64,000 bases of DNA, taken from Bin80 sp965116685. GTDB taxonomy: Bacteria > Bacteroidota > Rhodothermia > Rhodothermales > Bin80. How positions within the stretch are numbered: position 1 is the first letter of the stretch; each line of letters starts with the position of its first letter. Below, piece by piece: positions 55,279 through 64,000 of this stretch. The notes below the pieces were generated by a model, which was given only the letters and a program-made list of their open reading frames with translations, was not told where the DNA came from and searched no databases. The DNA is taken from positions 310,001-374,000 of the forward strand of contig OZ220707.1 in NCBI GenBank assembly GCA_965116685.1, given 5' to 3'. The position numbers were made by a program, and so were the translations under genes.

Positions 55279-56349
55279 TCAGATGATCAACATGGCGTCA
55301 CCAAAGGAATACAAGCGATACTTTTCTTTAATTGCAACCTCGTAGGCTTCTTTAAGAAGCTCATAGCCCGTAAATGCAGCCGTAAGCATCATAAGTGTGC
55401 TGGCCGGCATATGAAAATTGGTGATGAGCCGCTCGGTAATGGCAAATTCGTAGGGAGGATAGACGAACTTGTCGGTCCAGCCTGACTTGGCTTTCAGGTG
55501 ACGAGACACCGTCAGACTGGTTTCTACGGCCCGGACTACAGTTGTCCCGCAAATGGTCACATGGTTGACGCTTGAATCCAGTACCCGATTCACCGAATCC
55601 GCCGTGGCTTCCGGCACCGAATAGTATTCAGAGTTCATTCGATGCTTCGTCAAGTCCTCAACACCGACATGACTAAACGTGCCCAACCCGACGTGTAACG
55701 TTATGGGGACAACCTGAATTCCCTTTTCGATGAGTTCATTCACGAGTCTGGGCGTGAAATGTAGCCCGGCAGTCGGCGCGGCGACGGCTCCACGATGCTC
55801 AGCAAAAATGGTTTGATAGCGGGCAACATCTGCTGCCTCCACCTCCCTTTTTATATACGGTGGCAGCGGAGTGATTCCCTCTTCGTCAATCATACGATAG
55901 AGCAACTCGTTATCTCCGTCACAATCAAACCGGATCGTACGACCTCGTGAAGTTGTATTATCAATGACTTCTGCTGCCAGCCCGTTTTTAAAGAAAAGCT
56001 TATTCCCAATTCGGATCTTACGTGCCGGATCAACAATCACGTCCCAAAGCCTACTCTGGGAATTCAGTTCTCTCAGCAAAAAAACTTCAATCTCTGCCCC
56101 GGTCTTTTCCTTATTGCCTCGTAACCTGGCAGGGAATACTTTGGTATTGTTGACAACCAGAACATCGCCTTCCGAAAAATAATCTCCAATTTCATGGAAA
56201 TGACGATGTTCAATCGTCCCTTTGGCTCGGTTCACCACCATCATCCGTGATGAATCTCTTGGATCAGCCGGATATTTCGCGATCAACTCTCTTGGAACTT
56301 CATATTTAAAATGGCTCAACTTGAGACGCTCAATCCCAGATCTTAACAT
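55279..56349 (-). CDS. queA: S-adenosylmethionine:tRNA ribosyltransferase-isomerase
   Basis: The 356-residue protein has FKYEVPRELIAKYPADPRDSSRMMVVNR, NNTKVFPARLRGNK, PLPPYIKR, GAVAAPTAGLHFTPRL, ITLHVGLGTFSHVGVEDL and NFHMPASTLMMLTAAFTGYELL, all diagnostic of QueA. It transfers the ribosyl part of SAM to 7-aminomethyl-7-deazaguanine in tRNA, a late step in queuosine synthesis. It is the first gene of the minus-strand run with ispD, ispF and the DedA gene. Confidence 0.97.
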   Translation of the reverse strand: MLRSGIERLKLSHFKYEVPRELIAKYPADPRDSSRMMVVNRAKGTIEHRHFHEIGDYFSEGDVLVVNNTKVFPARLRGNKEKTGAEIEVFLLRELNSQSRLWDVIVDPARKIRIGNKLFFKNGLAAEVIDNTTSRGRTIRFDCDGDNELLYRMIDEEGITPLPPYIKREVEAADVARYQTIFAEHRGAVAAPTAGLHFTPRLVNELIEKGIQVVPITLHVGLGTFSHVGVEDLTKHRMNSEYYSVPEATADSVNRVLDSSVNHVTICGTTVVRAVETSLTVSRHLKAKSGWTDKFVYPPYEFAITERLITNFHMPASTLMMLTAAFTGYELLKEAYEVAIKEKYRLYSFGDAMLII

Positions 56350-57240
56350 TCAGGTTTAATATGGTTTTAGTTGTTAAAAAAAATACCGTCAACAGGAATG
56401 GATCTAGAGCATAGACGGTATGCATCCTAATTCCGCATCCATGTTCCCGTCAAGAAATCAACCTCCTCGGTTTTGTTGCAAAGCCACCCAATTGGGCCTA
56501 TGAAACCGAGTGGATTTCCCTGTTTGTATTTCTCGGGGGCACCTTTCCATAGCATGGCTCTCGAAATCATTTCCTTAATTTATGCGTTGATAAAACTGCC
56601 CTGCTTACCGGCGTATGTGCATCCTCACAATTTAATAAATGATTAGACAATTCATCAAAATGATGATCAGAACCTTTACTCTAGAACCATTATGGATAGC
56701 GATTGTTTGTTCAGCGGTCTTTATATTTCGACTGAATTCTCAGTGCTCCTGTCAATGCCAGAAAAATTTCATCTTACCAACGGTACATGTCTTTCTATGG
56801 GCGAGAAACAACCTAAATCCTCAGAGCGACATCTATGGCTCTTCCTAAACGGGGTTATGCATGTGAATAAACTTAGATGTAGCCTTGTGCGGAGCTTCAT
56901 GTGTTTGAGTGCCTGCCTGTGTGGATTCAAGTTCCTGAATGGAGTCGTAATTCCCCTGCAAGACGCAGTTGAATCCCTCCTGCTCGCGAGTCGCGAAAAA
57001 AATTGGGGGCAAACGGTGTCCCCCATCCGATAAACCGTATCGGGGCCGACAGCGCCTTGACTCGGGGAAGCGATTCCATCACCGTACCAGCATAACCCAT
57101 CGGCGGGTCCACCTGAGGAGTGTCGCCTATTCCTTCCAGAAATCAGACATTGGCTGGTTCAAGCCCAAGTTCAATCGCTCCACCCTTCTCGTAAGATCGG
57201 ATCAAGTCATCTGGCGAGCTACCAATCATACGAGGATTCT
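56350..57240. other. About 0.9 kb without a recognisable gene
   Basis: Short frames on both strands (for example 56639-56848, 56927-57112) show no known motif. The stretch runs from the queA start to the exact left end of the IS21 element. It carries the queA promoter region at its left and the 6-bp GATTCT at 57235-57240 that is duplicated by IS21. It may be decayed coding sequence. Confidence 0.45.
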
Positions 57241-57480
57241 TGTTTAACGACAATTAAAATTTACTTCAACGACAATTAAAAGTTTCCTAAAAGTTTCCTT
57301 TCAGTTCTATTGGAGGCGGGCGCGCAACGAAGCGGAGCAGCGAGCTGCGGAGCGAAGTTGCGCGCGATAAATCCCACGAGTTTCGTCTGCGCCCGGACTG
57401 ACAAATTGTCAGTTCTAGGTGGACACGAACCAAGTGCGATGGAGGTGAATTTATGTTCGAGAGATTCATCAATTGTACAT

Positions 57481-58272
57481 TCAGGAGGTCTCGGTTTCTG
57501 GAGAATTCGCCTTCTGCCGCTGTTGCGCCGCTTCAAGTCGATAGCTCGGCAGGTTGAGTTCGAGGATCACACTGTGATGCACAAACCGGTCCACGGCCGC
57601 CGTTGTGACCGTGGGGTCCTGGAAGATCTTCTCCCACTGGGAGAAGGCCAAGTGACTGGTAATCAACAGGCTTCCGCGTTCGTAGCGCTCCGCCAGTACG
57701 TGAAAAAACAGGTCCATCTCCTGGCGACTGTGCTGCATATAGCCCAACCCGTCCACGATGAGGGCTTCGTAGCGCAGGAGCTGTTTCATGAACTCTGACA
57801 GGCGCTGCTCACGCTTGGACTGGACCAATTCCTCCACCAGCGTACTGCATCCATAAAAGCGTACGCGCCGACCTTGAAGCACGAGCGCATGCCCCAGCGC
57901 ACAGACCAGATGCGTCTTTCCACTGCCCGGCGGACCCACGGCCAACACGTTTTCGCTTCGATCCAGGAACCCGCCTTCCAGCAGCATACTAAACTGATGA
58001 TTGATCTTCAGAGGCAATCGGGTTCGGTCAAACAGGTCCAGGGTCTTTTCCAGAGGTAAGCCGGAGTTACGAAGCCCGCGTTGAATGCGATTGTGGGTCC
58101 GCACTTGCTGTTCCCGTTCCACGAGTGACAATAAAAAGCGCTCAAAGCTCAACGATTCCTGCCGCGCGAGCTGGGCCGCATCCTGAAAAGAATTCCGAAT
58201 GCCCGGCATCCGGAGTTCTTTCAGTCCAGTCCACAAGGCATGCTCCAGTTCTTGGGTCGTTTGCGTCTTCAT
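57481..58272 (-). CDS. istB: IS21-family helper ATPase IstB
   Basis: The 263-residue AAA+ protein has Walker A GPPGSGKTHL and the Walker B region LIVDGLGYM, with LLITSHLAFSQWEKIF and the VDRFVHHSVILELNLPSYR arginine region. It aids IstA in choosing targets and is related to DnaC. Its start overlaps the istA stop by 4 bp. The frame is intact. Confidence 0.95.
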   Translation of the reverse strand: MKTQTTQELEHALWTGLKELRMPGIRNSFQDAAQLARQESLSFERFLLSLVEREQQVRTHNRIQRGLRNSGLPLEKTLDLFDRTRLPLKINHQFSMLLEGGFLDRSENVLAVGPPGSGKTHLVCALGHALVLQGRRVRFYGCSTLVEELVQSKREQRLSEFMKQLLRYEALIVDGLGYMQHSRQEMDLFFHVLAERYERGSLLITSHLAFSQWEKIFQDPTVTTAAVDRFVHHSVILELNLPSYRLEAAQQRQKANSPETETS

Positions 58273-59753
58273 TGCACACCTCCCACCGCCGCAGGTTGAT
58301 CCAGCAACTGGTCATATACGGCCACCTTCACAATGGATGAGGCAGGAGTTGGGGCATCTAACCACGCCTGCACCTGCGCCGTGGTCAGGGGCTTCTTGTC
58401 ATTCAGCAGCCGGTCCAGGGCATGGGTCACCCCGGATTCGCTCTCGGTTGCAGCCAGAACCAAAATGGCCAGATAGGCCCGGTCGGCCCGGATCGAAGCC
58501 GTATGCGTGCGTCGGAGTGCGTCATACGCCCTGCGAAATGTTGAATTGGGGAATAACTCGGCACGATAGCGATAATCTGCAAAGGCCCCGGGCTTACGGA
58601 CCAGGCTATGCACAATATGACGATAGTCAATCTGAGTCTCGCCTTCTCCGTGCAGACGCGGCATCCACACCATCTGTTTTTGGGCGTACCACACCTCAAT
58701 CCATTCACCATACACGCGGACTTCAACCTGAACCCCAATCAGTCGACTTGGGACCGAATACCGGTTCTTCTGTACACGAATCGTGCTGCCGTTGGAGACC
58801 CGTACCGTCGCGCGCCGATGGAACCTCAAAGGTCGAAAAGGCAATGCACGCAAGTGCGCCTGTTCTTCTTTGAAACGTGCCTGCCGGGACGCATTCAACT
58901 GCTGAAACAGTGTATCCAAAAATGCGCTATAGTCCTTCCGACTGGCAAAATTGCGACTCCCACGCAGAATCAACTGATTCTCCAGCGCGCGCTTGAATCG
59001 ATGATGCCGCTGTTCAATCTTGCCATTCTCATGCGGACTCCGCGGCTGCGTATGCCGGATCTCTATACCGTAATGACGCGCCAGCGCTTCATAGTGCTGC
59101 GTGAAACTGCCCCGTTCGGCGCCTCGGTGGTTGCGGACCGCACAACTCATGGAGTCCGTCTGGTGTAGCCGCGGGACTCCACCCAGTTGCGAGAACGCCT
59201 TCTGCAGTCCTGCACTGAGCGCTTCAAAACTCTCGGACCGGCAGATCATGCCGGATTCCCAATTGGAATACGCCAGCACAAAGTGATACAGCAAATGGGG
59301 AAAGGGTTCGCCCTGGATCGTTACGCCCAGATGGTTCATCCACGTGAAATCGGACTGGGCCCGATCCCCAGGTGCATACACCTGCTCGAAATAGACTTCT
59401 TTCGGGGGGCCTTCCTGCGCCCTCCATACCTTCACACGACGTTGCAGGGTGCGCAACTGTCCCGGCTTGAACTGACCGGGGTACGTGCGTTGCAAATGGG
59501 TAAACAGAGCGTTCACCTCAAGCCCCGGGTTCGCCTGCAAGTATCCCACGACTTCGTCCCAAACCTGGGCAAATGCATCCGTACGCGTTCGATGCGTACG
59601 ACGATAATCTCGCTCGCTCGGAAGCTTCTGCGAACGAAGATATTTGCGCGCCGTCGGCGCGCTCATGCCCGCCTTTGCAGCGGATGTTTTGACTGACATG
59701 TTGTCTTCTTGTACCAATTTTCTTAAAAATTTTGCTTGCTGATCTGTAATCAT
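58269..59753 (-). CDS. istA: IS21-family transposase IstA
   Basis: The 494-residue protein has an N-terminal helix-turn-helix (NMSVKTSAAKAGMSAPTARKYLRS) and an rve-type DDE core: AQSDFTWMNHLGVTI (D), HQTDSMSCAVRNHRG (D) and SPHENGKIEQRHHRFKRAL (E). A C-terminal Mu-like domain binds the ends. The frame is intact and co-occurs with istB, so the element may be mobile. Confidence 0.95.
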   Translation of the reverse strand: MITDQQAKFLRKLVQEDNMSVKTSAAKAGMSAPTARKYLRSQKLPSERDYRRTHRTRTDAFAQVWDEVVGYLQANPGLEVNALFTHLQRTYPGQFKPGQLRTLQRRVKVWRAQEGPPKEVYFEQVYAPGDRAQSDFTWMNHLGVTIQGEPFPHLLYHFVLAYSNWESGMICRSESFEALSAGLQKAFSQLGGVPRLHQTDSMSCAVRNHRGAERGSFTQHYEALARHYGIEIRHTQPRSPHENGKIEQRHHRFKRALENQLILRGSRNFASRKDYSAFLDTLFQQLNASRQARFKEEQAHLRALPFRPLRFHRRATVRVSNGSTIRVQKNRYSVPSRLIGVQVEVRVYGEWIEVWYAQKQMVWMPRLHGEGETQIDYRHIVHSLVRKPGAFADYRYRAELFPNSTFRRAYDALRRTHTASIRADRAYLAILVLAATESESGVTHALDRLLNDKKPLTTAQVQAWLDAPTPASSIVKVAVYDQLLDQPAAVGGVQ

Positions 59754-59984
59754 CGCCAGAGACTGAATGGAAAATAATTCGCACGTTCACGCACGAAAAC
59801 TCCATTCGTCCCAACGAAACTGAAAGGAAACTTTTAATTGTCGCCGGTGAAACTTTTAATTGTCGTTGGACAGATTCTATTTCGACCAAACGGTCCGTTG
59901 TTCCCGATTCTCTCTGCACACAAGAATTGGATTGGGCTCTCCATCTCGTCCTGTATCCCCAACTCATTCGCCTAACCATCCGAG

Positions 59985-60743
59985 ATGGGACCTCTCGCAA
60001 AGCTTAATCAACGGATCCGAAGCTGGTTCAGTGCTCCAGCATCTGAGGTTACACATACCTTGGAGTCAACTTACATGAGGTTTAGAGATGAATTGGACTA
60101 CATCGAAAATAATTCAGAATACGGTACAAAGGGCCTTACTGAAAAAGGGAAAATAAATGGCAGAATGGATATGCCTCCCCACGACTTTGAAGGGCTTGAT
60201 ACCGAAGAATTAAGTGCCGTTCAAGTGTACGAACGCTTGGTATTCGCCAAGATTGCAGGTTATATGGGAGAGCATGCAGAATTGGTATGGAAGCTAGATC
60301 CCATTGATCGAAAGCTCTTCCCTGATTATGAAACGGCAACGACTCCATCCCCCGAAAAATCAGACAAAAACCAACCTGATGTCATCCAACATGCCTGCTC
60401 ACGCATGGATACCGTGGTTGCCAAGAATACGGAGCAGATCCTGAGATCAAGGGAAAAGGCCCGCCAAGCCCGGGATGAGTATCAGGCATTTATGAAAAAA
60501 AATGGGCTCACTGACCACATGGATGACAGTAAAATAACCCTTGGCGCTAAGCGGTTCTGGACAAAGTCGGCGTTCTGGTCGAAGACGGGCTGGTGGGCGT
60601 TGCTGTTTGCTTTTGTTGTAATTGAAAGCTTCATTAACGGCAAGTTCTTTGCGGATCAAGTTGGTGGCAGTGAAGATATGATGTGGCGTCAGGCAATCCT
60701 GATTAGTGCCGTTAACCCAACTTCACATTTTGTAGTGATATAA
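59985..60743 (+). CDS. Hypothetical membrane protein truncated by an insertion sequence
   Basis: The 252-residue frame begins MGPLAKLNQRIRSWFSAP. It has a charged, helical cytoplasmic part with a likely coiled coil (TEQILRSREKARQARDEYQAF), and then a hydrophobic segment WWALLFAFVVIESFINGKFFADQVGG. The last residues (after ISAVNP) are read from the end of the IS1634-like copy 2, so the true C-terminus is lost. A continuing frame VGYFLAQIIPS just past the element at 63060 would fit the missing part, but I cannot show it. The function is unknown. Confidence 0.65.
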   Translation: MGPLAKLNQRIRSWFSAPASEVTHTLESTYMRFRDELDYIENNSEYGTKGLTEKGKINGRMDMPPHDFEGLDTEELSAVQVYERLVFAKIAGYMGEHAELVWKLDPIDRKLFPDYETATTPSPEKSDKNQPDVIQHACSRMDTVVAKNTEQILRSREKARQARDEYQAFMKKNGLTDHMDDSKITLGAKRFWTKSAFWSKTGWWALLFAFVVIESFINGKFFADQVGGSEDMMWRQAILISAVNPTSHFVVI

Positions 60744-63060
60744 AAATACGGACTTCTGACATTCCCATTTTGGGAGCATTTTTTTTGACCATCTACTCTG
60801 GATTGACCGAGTCGGGTTTAGGGTGGTTTCATCTCTTGTTTTTTCTCTTGATCGAAGGACCTATTTGTCCAGAACTCTCCCGACCAGAGACAGGGATCGT
60901 GTCTCCATCTGGCGTTTCTTTTCCCACCTGTAAGCGACTGGATTCCATTTATGAGTCGGGGCTTTGAAGGAGTTTTCGGTGTATCGGAGAGAACCTGTTT
61001 GGTCCGGGTCGCATCGGGATCATAATGGAATCCCAGGATTTCGAAGACCTGCTCCAATAACGGCGTCAGGCGCTGATCCACCTCCAGAATCAATGCGCGC
61101 GTTTGGCTCATGGGCAACCTGGTGGTGATCCGTTTGACCTCATTGAGCTCATTGCGGATCGTATCCCAGCTGGCATGGATCCCCGCTTTTTTGAGTTTGC
61201 TGCGAACCAGATGCGCCACATGATAGGCCAGCACCGTGATGAATAAATGTCCCTCAATTCGTTCATCGTTACTGTGATAGAGGGGCCGTAATCCCAGATC
61301 CGACTTCATCGCCCGGAAGGTGTTTTCAATCTCTGTGAGCCGCCAATAGGTCCGTGCTACCTTTTCCAGGGACCAGTCCACATGACTGTGGCGCAGAACA
61401 TATCCACCGGCGGCCGACCACCGGTCTCGATGCACTTCCCGCTGGGTAAAGGTCACACGTTCGGCATGGTTCGTTTCCTCTTTTTTCGTGATCTCTACCT
61501 CGTACAGATGACTCACTTTCTTGTGTTTTTCTTGCAGCCGACCGGCCTTGCGAACGACCTTTTCATACGTTTTGAGACAGTTCGGCTTGGAAAGCCCTTC
61601 ATGCAGCTTGGTCAGTGCCTCTTCATATTTCGTACATTTCGAGGCAAGGATCTGCTCCTCGGTAGCCTGCCGGGCTGCGCTGTGTACATACACGAATCGC
61701 TCCGGGGCTTTGAACTCTTCCGATTCCCCTTGCTGCGCGTCCTCGTCCAGCAACTCCCAAGCCCGGATTTTAACGCCACCCGCCGTCTCAAACTCCTCCT
61801 GCGGCGCCTGGGTGGGCACTGCGGGGGAGGTTGTCCGCTGAACGCAGATCCAATTCATCTTCTTCTCTTTCAGGTATGCAAGGTTCTGCTCGGTTGCAAT
61901 GCCCGCATCCATAATGACCGTCGGCGTTTCATCACTCAAGTTTTCAATGGCCTGCCGGAGGGTTCCAGGTTCACTCACGTTGCCCGGCAAAATCTCCACA
62001 TTGCGCGGGAAGCCCGAGGCGTCCAGGGTCAAGGCCAGCGAGACCAGAGGACAATCATCGCGCTTCTGCTTGCTATGTCCATATCGTAATAACTCTCCCT
62101 TTTCCGTACCATGGTAAAACACGTTGGTCAGGTCATAAAAAATGATCGTCTCATGATCATCAAAGAATCCCTTGGTATTCCCATAGAGCTGATCCATGAT
62201 CTCATGACGATGTTTGCATAACCAGTCAGAGGTCTCATACAATGTATTGAGACACGGCAGCTTTGTAGAAAGGAGCTCCAGTATACTGGACGTGTTGGCC
62301 ATCCAGTGATGGGTCGCCCGCTCACTGCCGGGATGGAGCATGCGCCCGACCATGACGGCACAGGCAAGATGGACATGATTTTCCGGGACATTGAGCTGCC
62401 GCAGAATTTCGGGGAGTTTCAACTGCTGGATCGCTTCCATCGCCAGACGCTCGCCCGCCACCGTGCGGGAGCCGGTATGTTCGATTTGATCGGGAAATAC
62501 CTTGATGGACTCCACCGGGGGTTTGGCATAGATGTCAAATCCTTGCTTCAAGAGTCGGGTCACGAGGTCATCCACGGCATGCTGGAAGTCTTGGTCTTTT
62601 TCCGCAAAGGCCACGGTGGGTTGTCCTTTGAGTCGGGCAACGACCTCTCGGATCAGTTCGGGCCAATCGGATTTGGGGATCGAAAACTCCTGTCCGAGAT
62701 TGAGGAGGGTTTTGTGTCGGCAGACGCCTTTGATGCGTTGAGATTGAAGCAGGAGAATGGTGCGGCGCTCTTGGCCATTTTTTCGAGTGTAGCGGTTGGC
62801 ACGGATAAACATAATGGGATGCGCAATGGTGTAGGGAATTGGAACGGGGCATGGGTTCGCAGGTTCCAATCACTAAAATAATCACTACAATGGGATTTTC
62901 CGTAAAACTCCACACAAAATGGTGCCAAAATGGCACAAAATTGGGCCGAGACGATGAAAAACAGGCCAAAAATGGTCACTATTGAGCCGTTTTGAGGAAA
63001 ATGAACTCTGATTTTACTCCGAAATCAGTAACTTTTTAGGGCAAAATGTGAAGATGGGTT
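60714..63060 (-). mobile_element. IS1634-family insertion sequence, copy 2
   Basis: AACCCAACTTCACATTTTG at 60714-60732 is matched by its complement at 63042-63060 with one mismatch (18 of 19). Inner TTGTAGTGAT repeats lie at about 60730-60739 and 62881-62890. The long non-coding stretch before the transposase is AT-rich and resembles that of copy 1. The left end falls inside the reading frame starting at 59985. No clear target duplication is visible. Confidence 0.75.
60818..62812 (-). CDS. IS1634-family DDE transposase
   Basis: The 664-residue frame from MFIRANRYTRKNGQERR parallels the first copy (15452-17260). FYDLTNVFYHG and TVIMDAGIATEQNLAYL carry the Asps, and YWRLTEIENTFRAMKSDLGLRPLYH carries the Y-R-E-K motif. 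The two copies are clearly homologous but differ throughout, so they are separate elements and not recent duplicates. A frame extending to 62869 is possible but unsupported. Confidence 0.92.
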   Translation of the reverse strand: MFIRANRYTRKNGQERRTILLLQSQRIKGVCRHKTLLNLGQEFSIPKSDWPELIREVVARLKGQPTVAFAEKDQDFQHAVDDLVTRLLKQGFDIYAKPPVESIKVFPDQIEHTGSRTVAGERLAMEAIQQLKLPEILRQLNVPENHVHLACAVMVGRMLHPGSERATHHWMANTSSILELLSTKLPCLNTLYETSDWLCKHRHEIMDQLYGNTKGFFDDHETIIFYDLTNVFYHGTEKGELLRYGHSKQKRDDCPLVSLALTLDASGFPRNVEILPGNVSEPGTLRQAIENLSDETPTVIMDAGIATEQNLAYLKEKKMNWICVQRTTSPAVPTQAPQEEFETAGGVKIRAWELLDEDAQQGESEEFKAPERFVYVHSAARQATEEQILASKCTKYEEALTKLHEGLSKPNCLKTYEKVVRKAGRLQEKHKKVSHLYEVEITKKEETNHAERVTFTQREVHRDRWSAAGGYVLRHSHVDWSLEKVARTYWRLTEIENTFRAMKSDLGLRPLYHSNDERIEGHLFITVLAYHVAHLVRSKLKKAGIHASWDTIRNELNEVKRITTRLPMSQTRALILEVDQRLTPLLEQVFEILGFHYDPDATRTKQVLSDTPKTPSKPRLINGIQSLTGGKRNARWRHDPCLWSGEFWTNRSFDQEKKQEMKPP

Positions 63061-63370
63061 GGGTATTTTCTTGCTCAAATTATCCCGAGTGAATGTTCGG
63101 GGAATATCTGGTGCTTACCCTAAATGTTTCAATATATGCTGAAGGATAATGATTTCGGGTACTCAACCTCCTTTCAGTCCGTATCAGCCTGCAGATAAAG
63201 TCGGAAGTTCCTGCATTGCAGAATCAGCTGGCTTTATGTAGCCCCCACGGACAGAACCTGGAACTTCTACCATTTAGAACTGGCAGTTAATTTAGATGAG
63301 ACAGTCATTGAATGGATCGAGGAACCATAAGTAATGTCTTGAGTAAGGGAGCCCATAAACTTCAGTGCCA
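63061..63370. other. Gene-free stretch after IS1634 copy 2
   Basis: About 310 bp without a credible gene. The first 70 bases read VGYFLAQIIPSECSGNIWCLP in one frame, then stop, and could be the severed end of the gene at 59985. The remainder is upstream of the coiled-coil gene and presumably holds its promoter. Confidence 0.4.
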
Positions 63371-63832
63371 ATGTCCACCACAATCATAACAGAAATAGCA
63401 GTCGTAGTTGCGATAGTTGGAACTATTCTTGGTGTTGTTTTGCCACTAATTCGGCAAAATACTAACTCGCTTAGAGCTGAGATGAAACAGTTTCGTGAAG
63501 TAGTCAATGCACGGCTTGATCGTATGGATGCACGGTTTGATCGTATGGATGCACGGTTTGATCGTATGGATGAACGGCTTGATCGTATGGATGAACAGCT
63601 TGATCGTATAAATGAACAAATCGGCCGCATGGATGCGAGAATCAACCGCATAGATGAACGGCTTGATCATATGAATGAACAAATCGGCCGCATGGATGCG
63701 AGAATCAACCGTATGGATGAACGAATTGACCGCCTTGGTGAACGTGTGTTTGACTTAAACGGAGACGTAAAACAGCTTAGAGGGCAGGTCACAAGAATTG
63801 AGCAGGGTTTGGGAGAGGTAGTTGGGTCATAG
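63371..63832 (+). CDS. Membrane-anchored coiled-coil protein with heptad repeats
   Basis: From MSTTIITEIAVVVAIVGTILGVVLPLI the protein has a membrane anchor at residues 4-24 and then a long run of seven-residue units of the form R-[IFL]-D-R-M-D-[AE] up to about residue 130. It ends in a charged tail (LNGDVKQLRGQVTRIEQGLGEVVGS). The heptads are encoded by near-identical 21-bp DNA repeats plus a 63-bp duplication (63611 and 63674). Proteins like this occur widely as small hypothetical genes; the function is unknown. An ATG at 63365 is also in frame. Confidence 0.75.
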   Translation: MSTTIITEIAVVVAIVGTILGVVLPLIRQNTNSLRAEMKQFREVVNARLDRMDARFDRMDARFDRMDERLDRMDEQLDRINEQIGRMDARINRIDERLDHMNEQIGRMDARINRMDERIDRLGERVFDLNGDVKQLRGQVTRIEQGLGEVVGS

Positions 63833-63880
63833 CCGAAAATATCCGGCAGCCGTAGTGTCAGCAAGGTAAAAGCCAAGCGT

Positions 63881-64000
63881 ATGATCGCTGGAGACTTTGG
63901 TGTAACTAAAACCAACTTGGCGGCTGTCGGCTATCAGGAAGCCCTCCAAGGCATTCAAAAGCAGCACGCTTCAGATACGCAAAAGAAGGCTACCGCGATA
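63881..64000 (+). CDS. Possible gene start at the right edge (partial)
   Basis: An open frame from ATG at 63881 (IAGDFGVTKTNLAAVGYQEAL) runs past the window end. It is in the same frame as the preceding coiled-coil gene, 49 bp after its stop. No family is recognised, and too little is visible to be sure it is real. Confidence 0.3.
   Translation, partial: MIAGDFGVTKTNLAAVGYQEALQGIQKQHASDTQKKATAI

Larger units (their letters stand above)
57241..59872 (-). mobile_element. IS21-family insertion sequence, 2632 bp with 6-bp target duplication
   Basis: The ends start TGTTTAACGACAATTAAAA (left) and, read inward from the right, TGTCCAACGACAATTAAAA. Each end carries two copies of the CGACAATTAAAAGTTTC-type repeat, as expected of the multiple transposase sites of IS21. 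GATTCT occurs at 57235-57240 and 59873-59878, directly flanking the element. It encodes istA and istB, overlapping by 4 bp. Confidence 0.95.

Noticed and set aside
56460..56500. TTTTGTTGCAAAGCC resembling IS6-type ends
   Set aside because: Only one short end-like match, no partner repeat and no transposase nearby.
57310..57798. Open frame of 162 codons (plus) at the left end of IS21
   Set aside because: Mostly the antisense of istB and the IS end; no motif.

Overview
The window looks like a chromosomal contig from a Gram-negative bacterium of the Bacteroidota/Rhodothermota side of the FCB group. The basis is a classic tRNA-tuf-tRNA-Trp-secE-nusG-rplKAJL-rpoBC cluster, several outer-membrane barrel proteins, few clear Shine-Dalgarno sites, and ribosomal and RNA polymerase proteins that read like those of Salinibacter/Rhodothermus relatives. 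This is a judgement from remembered protein families, not a phylogeny. The high density of insertion sequences (six elements plus a relic) would fit a host-associated or otherwise IS-rich lineage.

Layout. 1-2768: a metallo-beta-lactamase-fold hydrolase (cut by the window edge), a LON-domain protein and an outer-membrane protein. 3795-19585: a complete type III-B CRISPR-Cas locus. A divergent cas6 is followed by cas10/cmr2, cmr3, cmr4, cmr5, a Cmr6-Cmr1 fusion, a CARF-HEPN ancillary RNase, cas1 and cas2, and an eight-repeat array. Two nested insertion sequences (IS1634-like and IS110/IS1111-like) separate cas2 from the array. 19604-24713: a Schlafen-AlbA-type gene split by two further elements (ISL3 and ISAzo13). 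Removing both elements and one copy of each target duplication restores an intact 592-codon frame. 24889-38283: housekeeping and envelope genes (nadA, lolD-like, a sigma-54 activator, a TPR protein, gap-pgk, a Gfo/Idh/MocA oxidoreductase, a methyltransferase, msrP, an HNH nuclease, a MOSC protein). 38401-40164: a nucleobase permease with an unusual soluble tail. 40186-53433: the rpoC-rpoB-ribosomal-protein-tuf-tRNA cluster on the minus strand. 53488-56349: a DedA protein, ispF, ispD, queA. 57241-64000: an IS21 element, a gene truncated by a second IS1634-like element, and a heptad-repeat membrane coiled-coil protein.

How the CRISPR genes should work together (family knowledge plus sequence): Cas6 cuts the array transcript to leave an eight-base AUUGCGAC handle. 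The Cmr complex (Cas10 with HD and GGDD motifs, Cmr3, Cmr4 with its catalytic Asp, Cmr5, fused Cmr6-Cmr1) binds complementary transcripts. Cas10 would then make cyclic oligoadenylate that activates the CARF-HEPN RNase.

The most striking observation is in the spacers. Read on the antisense strand, five of the seven encode variants of one short repeat peptide (AVxQNGxAxxxID and IDDPSEAVQRAAV), the type found in DUF4116-like tandem-repeat proteins. All five are in the orientation that makes the crRNA complementary to the mRNA. The second is a 20-bp inverted repeat (19/20) in the non-coding end of the IS1111-like element, a strong candidate for the scaffold of a bridge/seek guide RNA.
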